64,000 bases of DNA. Source: Haloarcula amylolytica JCM 13557. GTDB lineage: Archaea; Halobacteriota; Halobacteria; Halobacteriales; Haloarculaceae. Where the stretch lies: assembly GCF_000336615.1 (NCBI RefSeq), contig NZ_AOLW01000035.1, forward strand, positions 140,100 to 204,099, read 5' to 3'. A model generated the notes under the pieces. It searched no databases. It worked only from the letters and a program-made list of their open reading frames with translations, and was not told the origin of the DNA. Positions 8,526 through 16,906 of the stretch are shown here, in pieces; the stretch's first letter is position 1; the number at the start of each line of letters is the position of its first letter. The position numbers were made by a program, and so were the translations under genes.

Positions 8526-9086
8526 ATGGCCGAACTGAGGGACGTACTTATCGAAACCATGTTGCTCGACGAGGAGCGGTTTCGCCAGCGGCTTCCGGGC
8601 CTTGTCGAAACACACCAGCTCCGGACTGTCGATCCACACCCTGCCGACGAGTCGCCGGCAGACATTCTTCAGAACCTCGATACGCTCAAGCTCGGCTCTG
8701 TGACGCCCTTCGAGCGAGAGATTATCGCGAAAATGGTGCGACTTGGGACGGCACCGATGGGCCTGACACTCACCGGGCCTGCATACCAAGATAATCCGCT
8801 CAGATATGCGACACAGACGTTCAGAGAAATGTCGGGCTACTCGCTGACCGCACTCCGCGGCGAGAATCTCCGCCTCCTGCAAGGGCCGGCAACGGACCCA
8901 GAGTCGGTCGCGACACTTCAGGAGGGGATCGACATCTGGGAACAGCGGACCGTCGAACTATGGAACTACCGGGCGGATGGCACACGCTTCAAAAACCGAG
9001 TGACGATAGTGCCACTCACCGGTCCCGACGGCTCCATCACGAACTGGCTCGGTGTACAGAAAGCAATCGGCACGGCAGATAGCTAA
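8526..9086 (+). CDS. Single-PAS (LOV-like) sensory protein lacking the flavin cysteine
   Basis: A 186-residue protein with a helical N-terminal half (about 1-75) and one PAS domain (about 75-183). The PAS domain is closest to LOV domains: NPLRYATQTFREMSGYS, GENLRLLQGPATDPESV, RADGTRFKNRVTIVPL and NWLGVQKAI match their order and spacing. In light-sensing LOV domains the GRNCRFLQG motif holds the cysteine that bonds flavin. Here that position is Leu (GENLRLLQG), so the classical photocycle is not possible, although flavin or another ligand could still bind. There is no output domain, so it probably works through a protein partner. I chose the ATG at 8526; an upstream TTG at 8490 would add 12 residues. 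Confidence 0.78.
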   Translation: MAELRDVLIETMLLDEERFRQRLPGLVETHQLRTVDPHPADESPADILQNLDTLKLGSVTPFEREIIAKMVRLGTAPMGLTLTGPAYQDNPLRYATQTFREMSGYSLTALRGENLRLLQGPATDPESVATLQEGIDIWEQRTVELWNYRADGTRFKNRVTIVPLTGPDGSITNWLGVQKAIGTADS

Positions 9087-9242
9087 CCGTCGGTGGCACC
9101 CCTTCACGACGCGTTTCAGACCGAGTGGACGGTCAGCTTGCACTGTGGGAGGTACACCAGTGTCGCCCGCATATGAGTGTGGCACGCGCAATACCCACTT
9201 CACGGGTCGGTCGCGTTCTGGTAGGGAGCGACCGAACCAGCG

Positions 9243-10871
9243 TCACTCGTCGTCTACCTTTCCGTCGCGTCGGTCACGGTCCCTGGCTTCCGGGTCCCGC
9301 TCTGCCGGCTCACCGTGCCCGCCGCCACCAGGCGTTCGGACGGAGACAGTCGTCCCAGCCTTGACGTCAACGGAGGCCTTCGCAGGGACCGGCTCGCCGT
9401 CGACCAGATTCTCCCCTGTCGCGCCGTCTTCGCCGCCGTCGATTCCAGCGGGGGCCGTCCGCCGGCGCTCCGTCAGTAGGGACACGGTGGCGTCTGTCTC
9501 GACGGTGACGGTTCGTTCGAGGCCCAGGCCGCCACGGTATCGGCCGTCGCCGCCGCTCGACGGACGCAGCGCGTACCGCTCGACCCGGAGCGGATACTCG
9601 GTCTCCATCGCTTCGACGGGCGTGTTGAGCGTGTTCGTCATTCCGACCTGCACGCCGTCCATCCCGTCCTTATGGGGCCGGGCACCGAACCCGCCGCCGA
9701 TCGTCTCGTAATACGTGAAATCGCCGGTTCGGTCGCCGATGATGAGGTTGTTCATCGTTCCCTGCCCACCGGCGGGAACCCTGTCGGGGACGGCCGTGGC
9801 GAGCGCCGCCAGCGTGACATCCATGACGCGCTGGCTCGTCTCGACGTTGCCACCGACGACCGCCGCTGGCGCGTCCGGGTTGAGCACTGACCCTTCGGGT
9901 GCGGACACGGACACCGGCTCGTAACAGCCGTGGTTCGGCGGAATCTCCGGGTCGGTGATCGCTCGAACGACGAAGTAGACCGCGCTCTTCGCGACCGAGA
10001 GCGGCGCGTTCAGGTTGCCTGTCACCTGCTCGGCAGTCCCGGCGAAGTCGACAGCTATCGAGGCCCCATCGATGGTAACGGCCACCTCGATCGGGATGTC
10101 ATCGTCGGTCACGCCGTCGCCTTCGAGGATATCCTGCGCTCGATACGTCCCGTCCGGGAGCGCGTCGAGTTCAGCCTCGACCCGCTCGCGGGAGTACTCG
10201 ATGACGGCATCGAACGCGTCGAGCAGGGTCGGCCCGTGTTCTGCCAGTAGTTCACCGATGCGTTCCTCGGCCCGGGCGTTCGCGGCGCGCTGGGCTCGGA
10301 GGTCCGCCTCGCGCTCGTCCGGCGTCCGGACGTTGGCACGGATGAGGTCGTGAACCGCCTCGTTGGGCTCGCCGCCGTCGACGAGTCGAACCGCCGGCAA
10401 TCGGAGGCCTTCCTCGTAAATCTCCTGTGCGCCCGGTGGCATGCTCCCCGGTGAACTCCCGCCCACGTCGGCGTGATGGGCTCGCGAGACGGCGTACCCG
10501 ATCACCTCGTCGCTGGGTGCTATCGTCGAGACCAGCGTGATGTCCGGGAGGTGTGTCCCACCGGCGAACGGGTCGTTGACGATGAAGACGTCGCCCGGCT
10601 TCGGGTCCTTCTGGAGAACGATATCCACCGCGTCGGGCATCGCACCGAGGTGTACCGGGATGTGTTCCGCCTGTGCGATCATCCGACCGGACGCGTCAAA
10701 GAGCGCCGTCGAACAGTCCTGTCGCTCCTTGATGTTCGGGGAGTACGCCCCGCGGATGAGCACATGTCCCATCTCGGTTGCAACGCTCTCCAGTTGGTTC
10801 CTGAGGATCTCCAGCGTTACGGGGTCGATCACCTCCTGTTCGTCACTCGGTGTGGTAGCTTCGTCGTTCAT
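9243..10871 (-). CDS. hyuB: Hydantoinase B / 5-oxoprolinase subunit (HyuB)
   Basis: A 542-residue HyuB-family subunit, which works with HyuA to open a five-membered lactam or hydantoin ring using ATP. Family marks in order are IDPVTLEILRNQLESVATEM, IPVHLGAMPDAV, NDPFAGGTHLPDI, RAHHADVGG, GGNVETSQRV and the terminal TPGGGGHG. Length is usual for the family. The start overlaps the hyuA stop by 4 bases, so translation is probably coupled. The last 25 residues are a charged tail rich in Arg, Asp and Glu. The true substrate (hydantoin, N-methylhydantoin, 5-oxoproline or another lactam) cannot be read from the sequence. Confidence 0.92.
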   Translation of the reverse strand: MNDEATTPSDEQEVIDPVTLEILRNQLESVATEMGHVLIRGAYSPNIKERQDCSTALFDASGRMIAQAEHIPVHLGAMPDAVDIVLQKDPKPGDVFIVNDPFAGGTHLPDITLVSTIAPSDEVIGYAVSRAHHADVGGSSPGSMPPGAQEIYEEGLRLPAVRLVDGGEPNEAVHDLIRANVRTPDEREADLRAQRAANARAEERIGELLAEHGPTLLDAFDAVIEYSRERVEAELDALPDGTYRAQDILEGDGVTDDDIPIEVAVTIDGASIAVDFAGTAEQVTGNLNAPLSVAKSAVYFVVRAITDPEIPPNHGCYEPVSVSAPEGSVLNPDAPAAVVGGNVETSQRVMDVTLAALATAVPDRVPAGGQGTMNNLIIGDRTGDFTYYETIGGGFGARPHKDGMDGVQVGMTNTLNTPVEAMETEYPLRVERYALRPSSGGDGRYRGGLGLERTVTVETDATVSLLTERRRTAPAGIDGGEDGATGENLVDGEPVPAKASVDVKAGTTVSVRTPGGGGHGEPAERDPEARDRDRRDGKVDDE

Positions 10872-12862
10872 TCGTCGCTCACCTCTGCTGTCAGCGTCCC
10901 GTCATCGCGAACCCGGACGTTCCAGGCCGGTGGGATGACGATTGTGCTCTCATCGCCCTCGACAATCGCGGGGCCGTCGATTTCGTCCTGTGGTGGCAGT
11001 TTCGTTCGCTCGTAAACCGGGGTTTCGCGGACATCGCCGGCGAACACCGCCTCGCGGGACCCCTTCCGTGGGTCGCCACCGGCATCGTACTCGACCGGCG
11101 GCGCGTTCCGTTCGACGGTCGTCGTCACGCGACAGTTCACCAGTTCGACGGACTCGCCCGCTCGATAGCCGTACGCGGACTCGTGGGCTGCTCCGAAGCG
11201 CTCGCGGGCGTCTGCGTTGTCGAACGGCCGGTCGACGTCCACGGTGAGTTCGAAGCTCTGGCCGGCGTACCGGAGGTCAGCGGAGTGTCGCACTGTCGCC
11301 GCCTCGCGGTCGCTGACTTCAGCCAGCAGTTCTTCGGATAATTCTTCGTAGACGGCGTCGACATCGTCGGGGTCGACCGCGTCGAGTGACCGCTGATACG
11401 TCCGCACCGCGTCGCGCTTCTCGTCGGCTGCGAGCAGGCCGTATGCCGACAGCACGCCTGAGGCGCGCGGAATCACGACCCGGTCGATATCGAGGCTGTC
11501 CGCGATGGACGCCGCGTGCATCGGCCCGGCACCCCCGAACGCAGCGAGCCCGAACTTCCGCGGGTCGTACCCGCGCTCGACGGTCACAGAGCGGATCGCC
11601 CTGGTCATGTTCGCGTTCGCGACGCGATAGACGCCACGGGCGGCTTCCAGTGGGCTGTCGAGACCCGCCTCGTCGGCGAGGTTCGCAAGCGCGTTGTACG
11701 CCGCATCCGCATCGAGCGACAGTTCGCCACCCAGACTGGTGCTTTCTCCGATGTAGCCCAGCACGAGGTTCGCGTCGGTGACGGTCGGCTCAGTGCCGCC
11801 CTTCCCGTAGCAGGCCGGGCCGGGGTTCGCTCCGGCGGAGCGTGGCCCGATGCGGAGTGCGCCCCCGGCGTCGACCCAGGCGGTGGACCCGCCACCTGCG
11901 CCGACTGTCTCGACGTCGACCATCGGCGTCTTGATCGGCCGCTCGTTGATGACGCCCTCCGTGGTCCGTTCGGCCTCGCCGTCGCGGACGAGACTCACGT
12001 CGCTAGAGGTCCCGCCCATATCGAACGTGACCAGCCCGTCCTGTTCGTCGGCCGCCATCGACCCTGCCCCCACGACGCCGGCGGCAGGGCCCGAGAGAAC
12101 CGTCGTCACGGCGTTCCGCCTGACGGTATCGGCGTCGGTGATGCCGCCGTTGGCCTGCATGATACGGGGCTGTGGGACTCCAAGCTCCCGAGTACGGTCG
12201 GTGAGGTGACTGACGTAGTGGTCGATCGCCGGCCGTACGTACGCGTCGACGGCCGTCGTCGAGGTTCGTTCGTACTCGCGGAACTCGGCGAGGACTTCGT
12301 GGGAAGCCGAGACCGGAACGTCGAGTTCGTCCCGCAGGATGTCTGCGACGTGCTGTTCGTTTTCGGGGTGCGCGTACGCGTGCAGCAGCGAGACGGCGAC
12401 GGATTCGACATCTATCTCGCGTAACTGCGCGGCGATTGCCCGGACTTCGGCCTCGTCGACGGGCTGTTCGATACCGTCGGTGGTCGTCCGTTCGGACACT
12501 TCGAAGCGTCGGCGTCTGGGAACCAGCGGTGTCGGCTTTTCCGCGGACAGGTCGTACAGCGACGGGCGGTCCTGACGGCCGATTTCCAGCACGTCCCGGA
12601 ACCCTTCGGTCGTGACGAGCGCGGTCTTTGCGCCGTCCTCTTCGAGGAGTGCGTTGACCGAGACGGTCATCGCGTGAGAGAACTCGGTCACGCTCTCCGG
12701 GTCGATGTCGGCCGCTTCGCAGGCCTTCTCGATCCCGGCGATTACGCCCTCGCTCTGGTCTTCGGTGCTCGGGACTTTCGCGGTCACGAGCGTGCCGTCG
12801 AGCGACAGCGTCACGTCGGTGAAGGTTCCACCGACGTCGACACCGATTCTCCGATCTCCCAT
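10868..12862 (-). CDS. hyuA: Hydantoinase A / 5-oxoprolinase subunit (HyuA)
   Basis: A 664-residue HyuA-family protein with the actin-like ATPase fold. The first phosphate motif is GVDVGGTFTDV near residues 7-17. The second is DMGGTSSDVSLV near 285, followed by VGAGGGSTAW and, later, AFGGAGPMHAASIA. The protein would phosphorylate the ring substrate so that HyuB can hydrolyse it. It starts directly after the stop of the Nramp-like gene with no gap, and its own stop overlaps hyuB, so the three genes form one operon: transporter, hyuA, hyuB. The nearby glutamate dehydrogenases would suit 5-oxoproline, which yields glutamate; that link is inferred. Confidence 0.92.
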   Translation of the reverse strand: MGDRRIGVDVGGTFTDVTLSLDGTLVTAKVPSTEDQSEGVIAGIEKACEAADIDPESVTEFSHAMTVSVNALLEEDGAKTALVTTEGFRDVLEIGRQDRPSLYDLSAEKPTPLVPRRRRFEVSERTTTDGIEQPVDEAEVRAIAAQLREIDVESVAVSLLHAYAHPENEQHVADILRDELDVPVSASHEVLAEFREYERTSTTAVDAYVRPAIDHYVSHLTDRTRELGVPQPRIMQANGGITDADTVRRNAVTTVLSGPAAGVVGAGSMAADEQDGLVTFDMGGTSSDVSLVRDGEAERTTEGVINERPIKTPMVDVETVGAGGGSTAWVDAGGALRIGPRSAGANPGPACYGKGGTEPTVTDANLVLGYIGESTSLGGELSLDADAAYNALANLADEAGLDSPLEAARGVYRVANANMTRAIRSVTVERGYDPRKFGLAAFGGAGPMHAASIADSLDIDRVVIPRASGVLSAYGLLAADEKRDAVRTYQRSLDAVDPDDVDAVYEELSEELLAEVSDREAATVRHSADLRYAGQSFELTVDVDRPFDNADARERFGAAHESAYGYRAGESVELVNCRVTTTVERNAPPVEYDAGGDPRKGSREAVFAGDVRETPVYERTKLPPQDEIDGPAIVEGDESTIVIPPAWNVRVRDDGTLTAEVSDE

Positions 12863-14071
12863 CTACAGTACCCCCGCGACGCTGAGCAGCGTCCGAACCC
12901 CGAGCCACACGACGATGAGCGTCACGATAGCGCCGAGGGCGTTCGCTATCGACCCGTTCGTGTACTCACCGAGGAGGTCCCGCTGGTTCATCGCGTATAT
13001 CAGGAACACCGCGACGATCGGCAATAAAATCCCGTTGACCACCTGTGCGAACACGATGATCTGGACGGGACTGCCACCCAGCAACACCGAAAGCACTCCG
13101 ACACCGAGGATGGTCCCCCAGACGGCACGGAACTGTGTGCTCTGCATATCTGAATCCCAGCCTAACGCACCTGTGGTCGCCCACGCGCCCGCAAGCGGTG
13201 CTGTCGTTGCGCTCGTGAACCCAGCGGCGAAGATGCCGATGCTGAAGAACAGTTCGGCGTACGGCCCGGCGATGGGTCGGAGCTGTTCGGCCATCCGGCC
13301 GATATCGCTGATCTGCGTTCCGGGCTCGAACGCTGCGGCCGCGGTCACCATGATCGTAATCGTGATGACGCCGCCTGCGACGATAGACAGCACCGTGTCG
13401 ATACGCGAGTGGCCGATATCCTCGGGACCGCTCCACCGCTCCTGAACGTTACTCGCGTGCAGGAACAGGTTGTACCCGACGATGGTCGTGCCGATGAGGC
13501 CGGTGATGAGGTACAGCGACCCCGAGGGGATACCGGGGACGAACCCCATCGCAATCGCACCGGGATCGGGACCGATGAGGATCGCCGACGCCACGAACGA
13601 GACCGCCATCACGGCGACCAGCCCAATGAGCGCTCGTTCGATCAGCTTATAGCGCCCAGTGTAGAGCAGGAGTCCGGCGACGAGTCCCATCACGACGCCC
13701 CACACCGTCGAGTCGATACCCGTGATTGTCGCGAGCCCTGCGGCACCGCCGAGGATGTTTCCGGCCTCGTAGGCGGCGGTCCCGACGCCGATCGCGCCGA
13801 CAACGAGGAACATACTCACGTATTCGACGATCTGATTGTCGAACCGCTCCCGGAGTGCTTCACCGAGTCCTTCGCCCGAGACGAGGCCCAGTCGGGCACT
13901 CATCTCCTGGAGAACGATCGTCGCAACGATCGAGAAGACCATTGTCCACAGAAGCGCGTAGCCGAACTCCGCCCCGGTGACGCTCGCAGTCGTGACCGTG
14001 CCTGGGCCGATGAACGCGGCGGCGACCATCGCTCCCGGGCCGACGGCTTTGAGTCGTTTTGTAATGCTCAT
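12863..14071 (-). CDS. Nramp-family transporter with degenerate metal-binding motifs
   Basis: A 402-residue membrane protein with about 11 hydrophobic segments and the LeuT-type layout of the Nramp (SLC11) family. In true Mn2+/Fe2+ carriers, helix 1 has DPGN and helix 6 has MPHxLFLHS. Here helix 1 reads FIGPGTVTT, so Asp and Asn are lost, and helix 6 reads GYNLFLHASNV, so Met-Pro-His is lost. The rest of helix 6 is kept, so the helices align without doubt. The protein therefore probably does not carry Mn2+ or Fe2+. As first gene of the hyuA-hyuB operon it may import their ring substrate, which is inference from context. Confidence 0.85.
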   Translation of the reverse strand: MSITKRLKAVGPGAMVAAAFIGPGTVTTASVTGAEFGYALLWTMVFSIVATIVLQEMSARLGLVSGEGLGEALRERFDNQIVEYVSMFLVVGAIGVGTAAYEAGNILGGAAGLATITGIDSTVWGVVMGLVAGLLLYTGRYKLIERALIGLVAVMAVSFVASAILIGPDPGAIAMGFVPGIPSGSLYLITGLIGTTIVGYNLFLHASNVQERWSGPEDIGHSRIDTVLSIVAGGVITITIMVTAAAAFEPGTQISDIGRMAEQLRPIAGPYAELFFSIGIFAAGFTSATTAPLAGAWATTGALGWDSDMQSTQFRAVWGTILGVGVLSVLLGGSPVQIIVFAQVVNGILLPIVAVFLIYAMNQRDLLGEYTNGSIANALGAIVTLIVVWLGVRTLLSVAGVL

Positions 14072-14252
14072 GATTGTTGGTTTTGATAGCCACTGTCACG
14101 GTCCCAGCAGGTAATCAAAAACATTGTTAAGACCTGTGTGTGACCGGAACATCGGTCGTATGAACTCTGTGTACGCGTCACTAGATGTGTGAACAAGTAT
14201 GCAACACTCCACCACCGGATTCGAGTCGGTTTGCGTCCCGGGCGGGGGGTAT

Positions 14253-14798
14253 TCACGGTTCCCGCTCTCGCAACAGTACTTTCGAAACGCTCTCTTCGAT
14301 TTCGATTTCGAACGGGAGGTCGGTGATGCTACCGCGGATGAACCGGATCATCAACCATCGCACCGACTCGGATGGGAAAACAACGTGGAAACTCCCTTTT
14401 TCGTCCCGTCGAACGGTCAGGAACCCACACAGCGAGAGCCATTCGAGAACGTCTTCGAGCGAATCGAACCGCTCGGCGTACTCCTGGGCGTGGTATTGGG
14501 CTACCTGATCGATCATTTCGAGAACCCCCTCGTCACGTTGTGCTGGATCACTAAACTGGCTCAGGAGTGCGTGCAGCAAGTCGATGTCCAGAAGCACATG
14601 TTCGCCCGTCGAGAGCATCTCGTAGTACGTCTGGAGGTGGTCGCTGTCGCTCGCGTGCGCCGAGTCGAAGTTCGCCGCGTAGAACGCGATTGCCTCGCGG
14701 ATCAGTTGGCTTTGACTTTCCCCAGTTCGGTCGGTCAGCCCCTCTAACGTCTCCTTGGTCTCCTCGTCGAGAGAGACGGTGACGCGGTCGGTTGGCAT
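14253..14798 (-). CDS. Ribbon-helix-helix (CopG-type) regulator
   Basis: A 181-residue protein. Residues 1-45 form a ribbon-helix-helix DNA-binding domain (RVTVSLDEETKETLEGLTDRTGESQSQLIREAIAFY, given here by its span), with the alternating polar/hydrophobic strand RVTVSL and helix SQSQLIREAI. The remaining 135 residues are mostly helical and not assigned, with LDIDLLHALLSQF and LEDVLEWLSLCGFLTV; they may bind a ligand. The gene lies between the transporter-hyuAB operon and gdhB and is read in the same direction as both, with gaps of 97 to 181 bases. It is a plausible local regulator of either. Confidence 0.8.
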   Translation of the reverse strand: MPTDRVTVSLDEETKETLEGLTDRTGESQSQLIREAIAFYAANFDSAHASDSDHLQTYYEMLSTGEHVLLDIDLLHALLSQFSDPAQRDEGVLEMIDQVAQYHAQEYAERFDSLEDVLEWLSLCGFLTVRRDEKGSFHVVFPSESVRWLMIRFIRGSITDLPFEIEIEESVSKVLLREREP

Positions 14799-14895
14799 AG
14801 TGCCCCTCGTCGCTGGACGGCCTTAATATCGTGTCGTTTGGTGACAGAGCGCTCTCGGACCCGTCAGCGACGCGTGACTGGCCGTGTCTGAGACT

Positions 14896-16149
14896 TTATG
14901 GCCAGGTGCCGCTCTGCTCGCCGGCGTTCATGACCCGCTGGAGTGCGACGACGTACGCGGCGGTCCGGAGCGACGGGAGGTTCCGTTCCTCGTAGGCGTC
15001 GACGAGGTTCCCGAACTGCTCGACGATGATCGAATCCAGTTCCTCGTTCACGCGCTCTTCGGACCAGTAGAAGCGCTGTCGGTTCTGGACCCACTCGAAG
15101 TACGACACGATGACGCCGCCTGCGTTCGCGAGGATATCTGGAATGACCAGCGTCTCGCGGTCGCTGAGAACGTCGTCCGCTGCGGGGGTAATCGGGCCGT
15201 TGGCGGCCTCAGAGATGACATCGGCGGAGATGTCATGTGCCAGGGACTCGTCGATGGCGTTCTCGAGTGCGGCCGGGATCAACAGGTCGACGTCGAGCGT
15301 GAGCAGTTCCTCGTTCGTGAGTTCCTCCGCTGCGTCCGGATAGCCGACGACGCTCCCGGTTTCGCGTTTGTAGTCCTTGACTGCGACGGGGTCGAACGAC
15401 GCTTCGCTGTAGATAGCCCCGCTCGAATCGGACACGGCGACGACGTTGGCACCCATCTGGTGAATGAGTTTCGCCGCGATCCAGCCGGCGTTCCCGTAGC
15501 CCTGGACCGCGACCGTCGCGCCTTCGAGGTCCTTGTCGAGATACTCGAAGGCTTCACGCGCTGCGACGACCGTCGAACGCCCGGTCGCTTCGACGCGGCC
15601 TTCGCTGCCACCGCTTGCGAGGTCCTTCCCGGTGATGACGCCGGGTTCGGTCGTGTTTTCGAGTGTCTCGTAGGTGTCCTTGATCCAGTTCATCTCGCGC
15701 TGGCCCGTGTTGACGTCAGGTGCGGGCACGTCGCGGTCGGCCCCAATCAGTGGCGTCAGTTCCTTCGCGAACGAGCGCGTGACCCGTTCGAGTTCGCTCT
15801 CGGAATAGTTGCTCGGGTCGATGACGATGCCGCCTTTCCCGCCGCCGAGCGGGATATCGCCCGTCGCCGTCTTGTAGACCATCCACCCGGAGAGCGCCTT
15901 GACCTCGTCCCGGTCCACCTGCGGGTGATAGCGGATTCCGCCCTTGTACGGGCCGCGGTCACCGTTGAACTGTGACCGGTACGCACGGAACACCTCGACC
16001 GACCCGTCGTCCATCTCGACAGACAGGTTCGTTTCCAGTATCCGCTCGGGAGTTTTCAGCCGTTCCAGCTGTCCCTCTGAAATGTCTAAATATTGTGCTG
16101 CTGCATCTATCTGTGTCCGTAGACTCTGGTACGGATTTACATCAGACAT
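14896..16149 (-). CDS. gdhB: Glutamate dehydrogenase (Glu/Leu/Phe/Val family), copy 1
   Basis: A 417-residue hexameric-type glutamate dehydrogenase, which interconverts glutamate and 2-oxoglutarate plus ammonium with NAD(P). The substrate pocket shows [11 protein letters not shown] and the catalytic-lysine segment [20 protein letters not shown] follows. The dinucleotide fold begins at [11 protein letters not shown], and [16 protein letters not shown] is near the end. The C-terminal ASGTWP-type ending (EQSGTWP) matches haloarchaeal enzymes. A strong inverted repeat at 16204-16225, 55 bases before the start, may be its operator. It has diverged clearly from the copy at 20047, which suggests different cofactors or directions. 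Confidence 0.93.
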   Translation of the reverse strand: MSDVNPYQSLRTQIDAAAQYLDISEGQLERLKTPERILETNLSVEMDDGSVEVFRAYRSQFNGDRGPYKGGIRYHPQVDRDEVKALSGWMVYKTATGDIPLGGGKGGIVIDPSNYSESELERVTRSFAKELTPLIGADRDVPAPDVNTGQREMNWIKDTYETLENTTEPGVITGKDLASGGSEGRVEATGRSTVVAAREAFEYLDKDLEGATVAVQGYGNAGWIAAKLIHQMGANVVAVSDSSGAIYSEASFDPVAVKDYKRETGSVVGYPDAAEELTNEELLTLDVDLLIPAALENAIDESLAHDISADVISEAANGPITPAADDVLSDRETLVIPDILANAGGVIVSYFEWVQNRQRFYWSEERVNEELDSIIVEQFGNLVDAYEERNLPSLRTAAYVVALQRVMNAGEQSGTWP

Positions 16150-16203
16150 ATATCCACGGGATTCATCGAGATACCAAAAGCTATCTATTTCTACCAGGAA
16201 AAT

Positions 16204-16225
16204 TACTATATCATTCGATATAGTA
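16204..16225. promoter_or_regulatory. Inverted repeat upstream of gdhB (operator candidate)
   Basis: A perfect inverted repeat, tactatatc-attc-gatatagta, has 9-base arms and a 4-base centre. It lies 55-76 bases upstream of the gdhB start, where an activator or repressor would act. The regulator is unknown; the Bat-type protein at 16907 and the RHH protein at 14253 are neighbours that could bind it. Confidence 0.5.
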
Positions 16226-16269
16226 GGAACTAAAAGAGGGGCTTACAACCGCGCTTGAATCCGAATCTC

Positions 16270-16575
16270 TTATCCTATCTTCACATTCTTATCAAATTCT
16301 GACACAACTACGTTTCCTGTATTGTCCGTCACCCGAACAGCGGTGTTCGTATCGAGTGCCACAGCATCCGCAACCTGTTCCGTTCCACGTACTGGAACGT
16401 CGACCCGGTCGACGTCCGGGATCAGACAGTCACGACGTTCGGCACGTTCGAGCAGGACGTCTCCGCTGGGGAAGTGCCAGACCCGCGTCACGGAACGGAA
16501 CACTGGCATCGACGTCGGCGCTTCGACGTGCCTGATAGCTCTCTTCTCCGTCAAGCGACGTTGTACATCCATCAT
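16270..16575 (-). CDS. Small conserved-looking hypothetical protein
   Basis: A 101-residue protein that I do not recognise. It reads as a real acidic/mixed beta-rich protein (FRSVTRVWHFPSGDVLLERAE, described by span; AVRVTDNTGNVVVSEFD near the end), while the opposing strand is Ser/Arg-rich as expected of a shadow. Two in-frame ATGs, at 16575 and 16572, could start it. It lies upstream of gdhB in the same direction, separated by about 120 bases that hold the inverted repeat. Moderate confidence that it is expressed. Confidence 0.5.
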   Translation of the reverse strand: MMDVQRRLTEKRAIRHVEAPTSMPVFRSVTRVWHFPSGDVLLERAERRDCLIPDVDRVDVPVRGTEQVADAVALDTNTAVRVTDNTGNVVVSEFDKNVKIG

Positions 16576-16906
16576 AGCTGAGCTGAATCGGCGGGAGCTA
16601 TTGTCTCGCGACTGCCCGAACGACGGGCAGGGACCGACCGTGTCAGCGTCTGTGTGATGTCCGTCATGTGTCTCCCCGAGTACCGGCCGTCGACCGATGG
16701 CACTCTATCGGAACGACCGCGGGAATAAGCAAATACTAAATTGTTTAGCAACGAAGTCCACCAGACACCAGGTGTTTACTATTGAACCCACCATACAGAA
16801 CACGGCAACCGAAACACCCCGTTCCCGACGGGTGGCGACAACTCGAACGAGCGGCCACGCGTGGCGCCACCGGTCACAGTGATAGCTTTGTGCCCGGGAG
16901 ACGCAG
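16576..16906. other. Intergenic control region upstream of the Bat-type gene
   Basis: There is no gene here. It contains an AT-rich patch at 16725-16800 with the short palindrome ctaaa-ttg-tttag. No clear TATA box at leaderless spacing was found before 16907. Confidence 0.35.

Noticed and set aside
12003-12908. A 301-codon frame antisense to hyuA, and other long frames antisense to hyuB, nosD, the sensor kinases and the P-type ATPase
   Set aside because: They are Arg/Ser/Pro-rich shadows of GC-rich genes in the opposite frame and show no motifs.
16322-16657. A 111-codon plus-strand frame opposite the small gene at 16270
   Set aside because: It is Ser/Thr/Arg-rich with few acidic residues, typical of the wrong frame; the minus-strand frame has the better composition.
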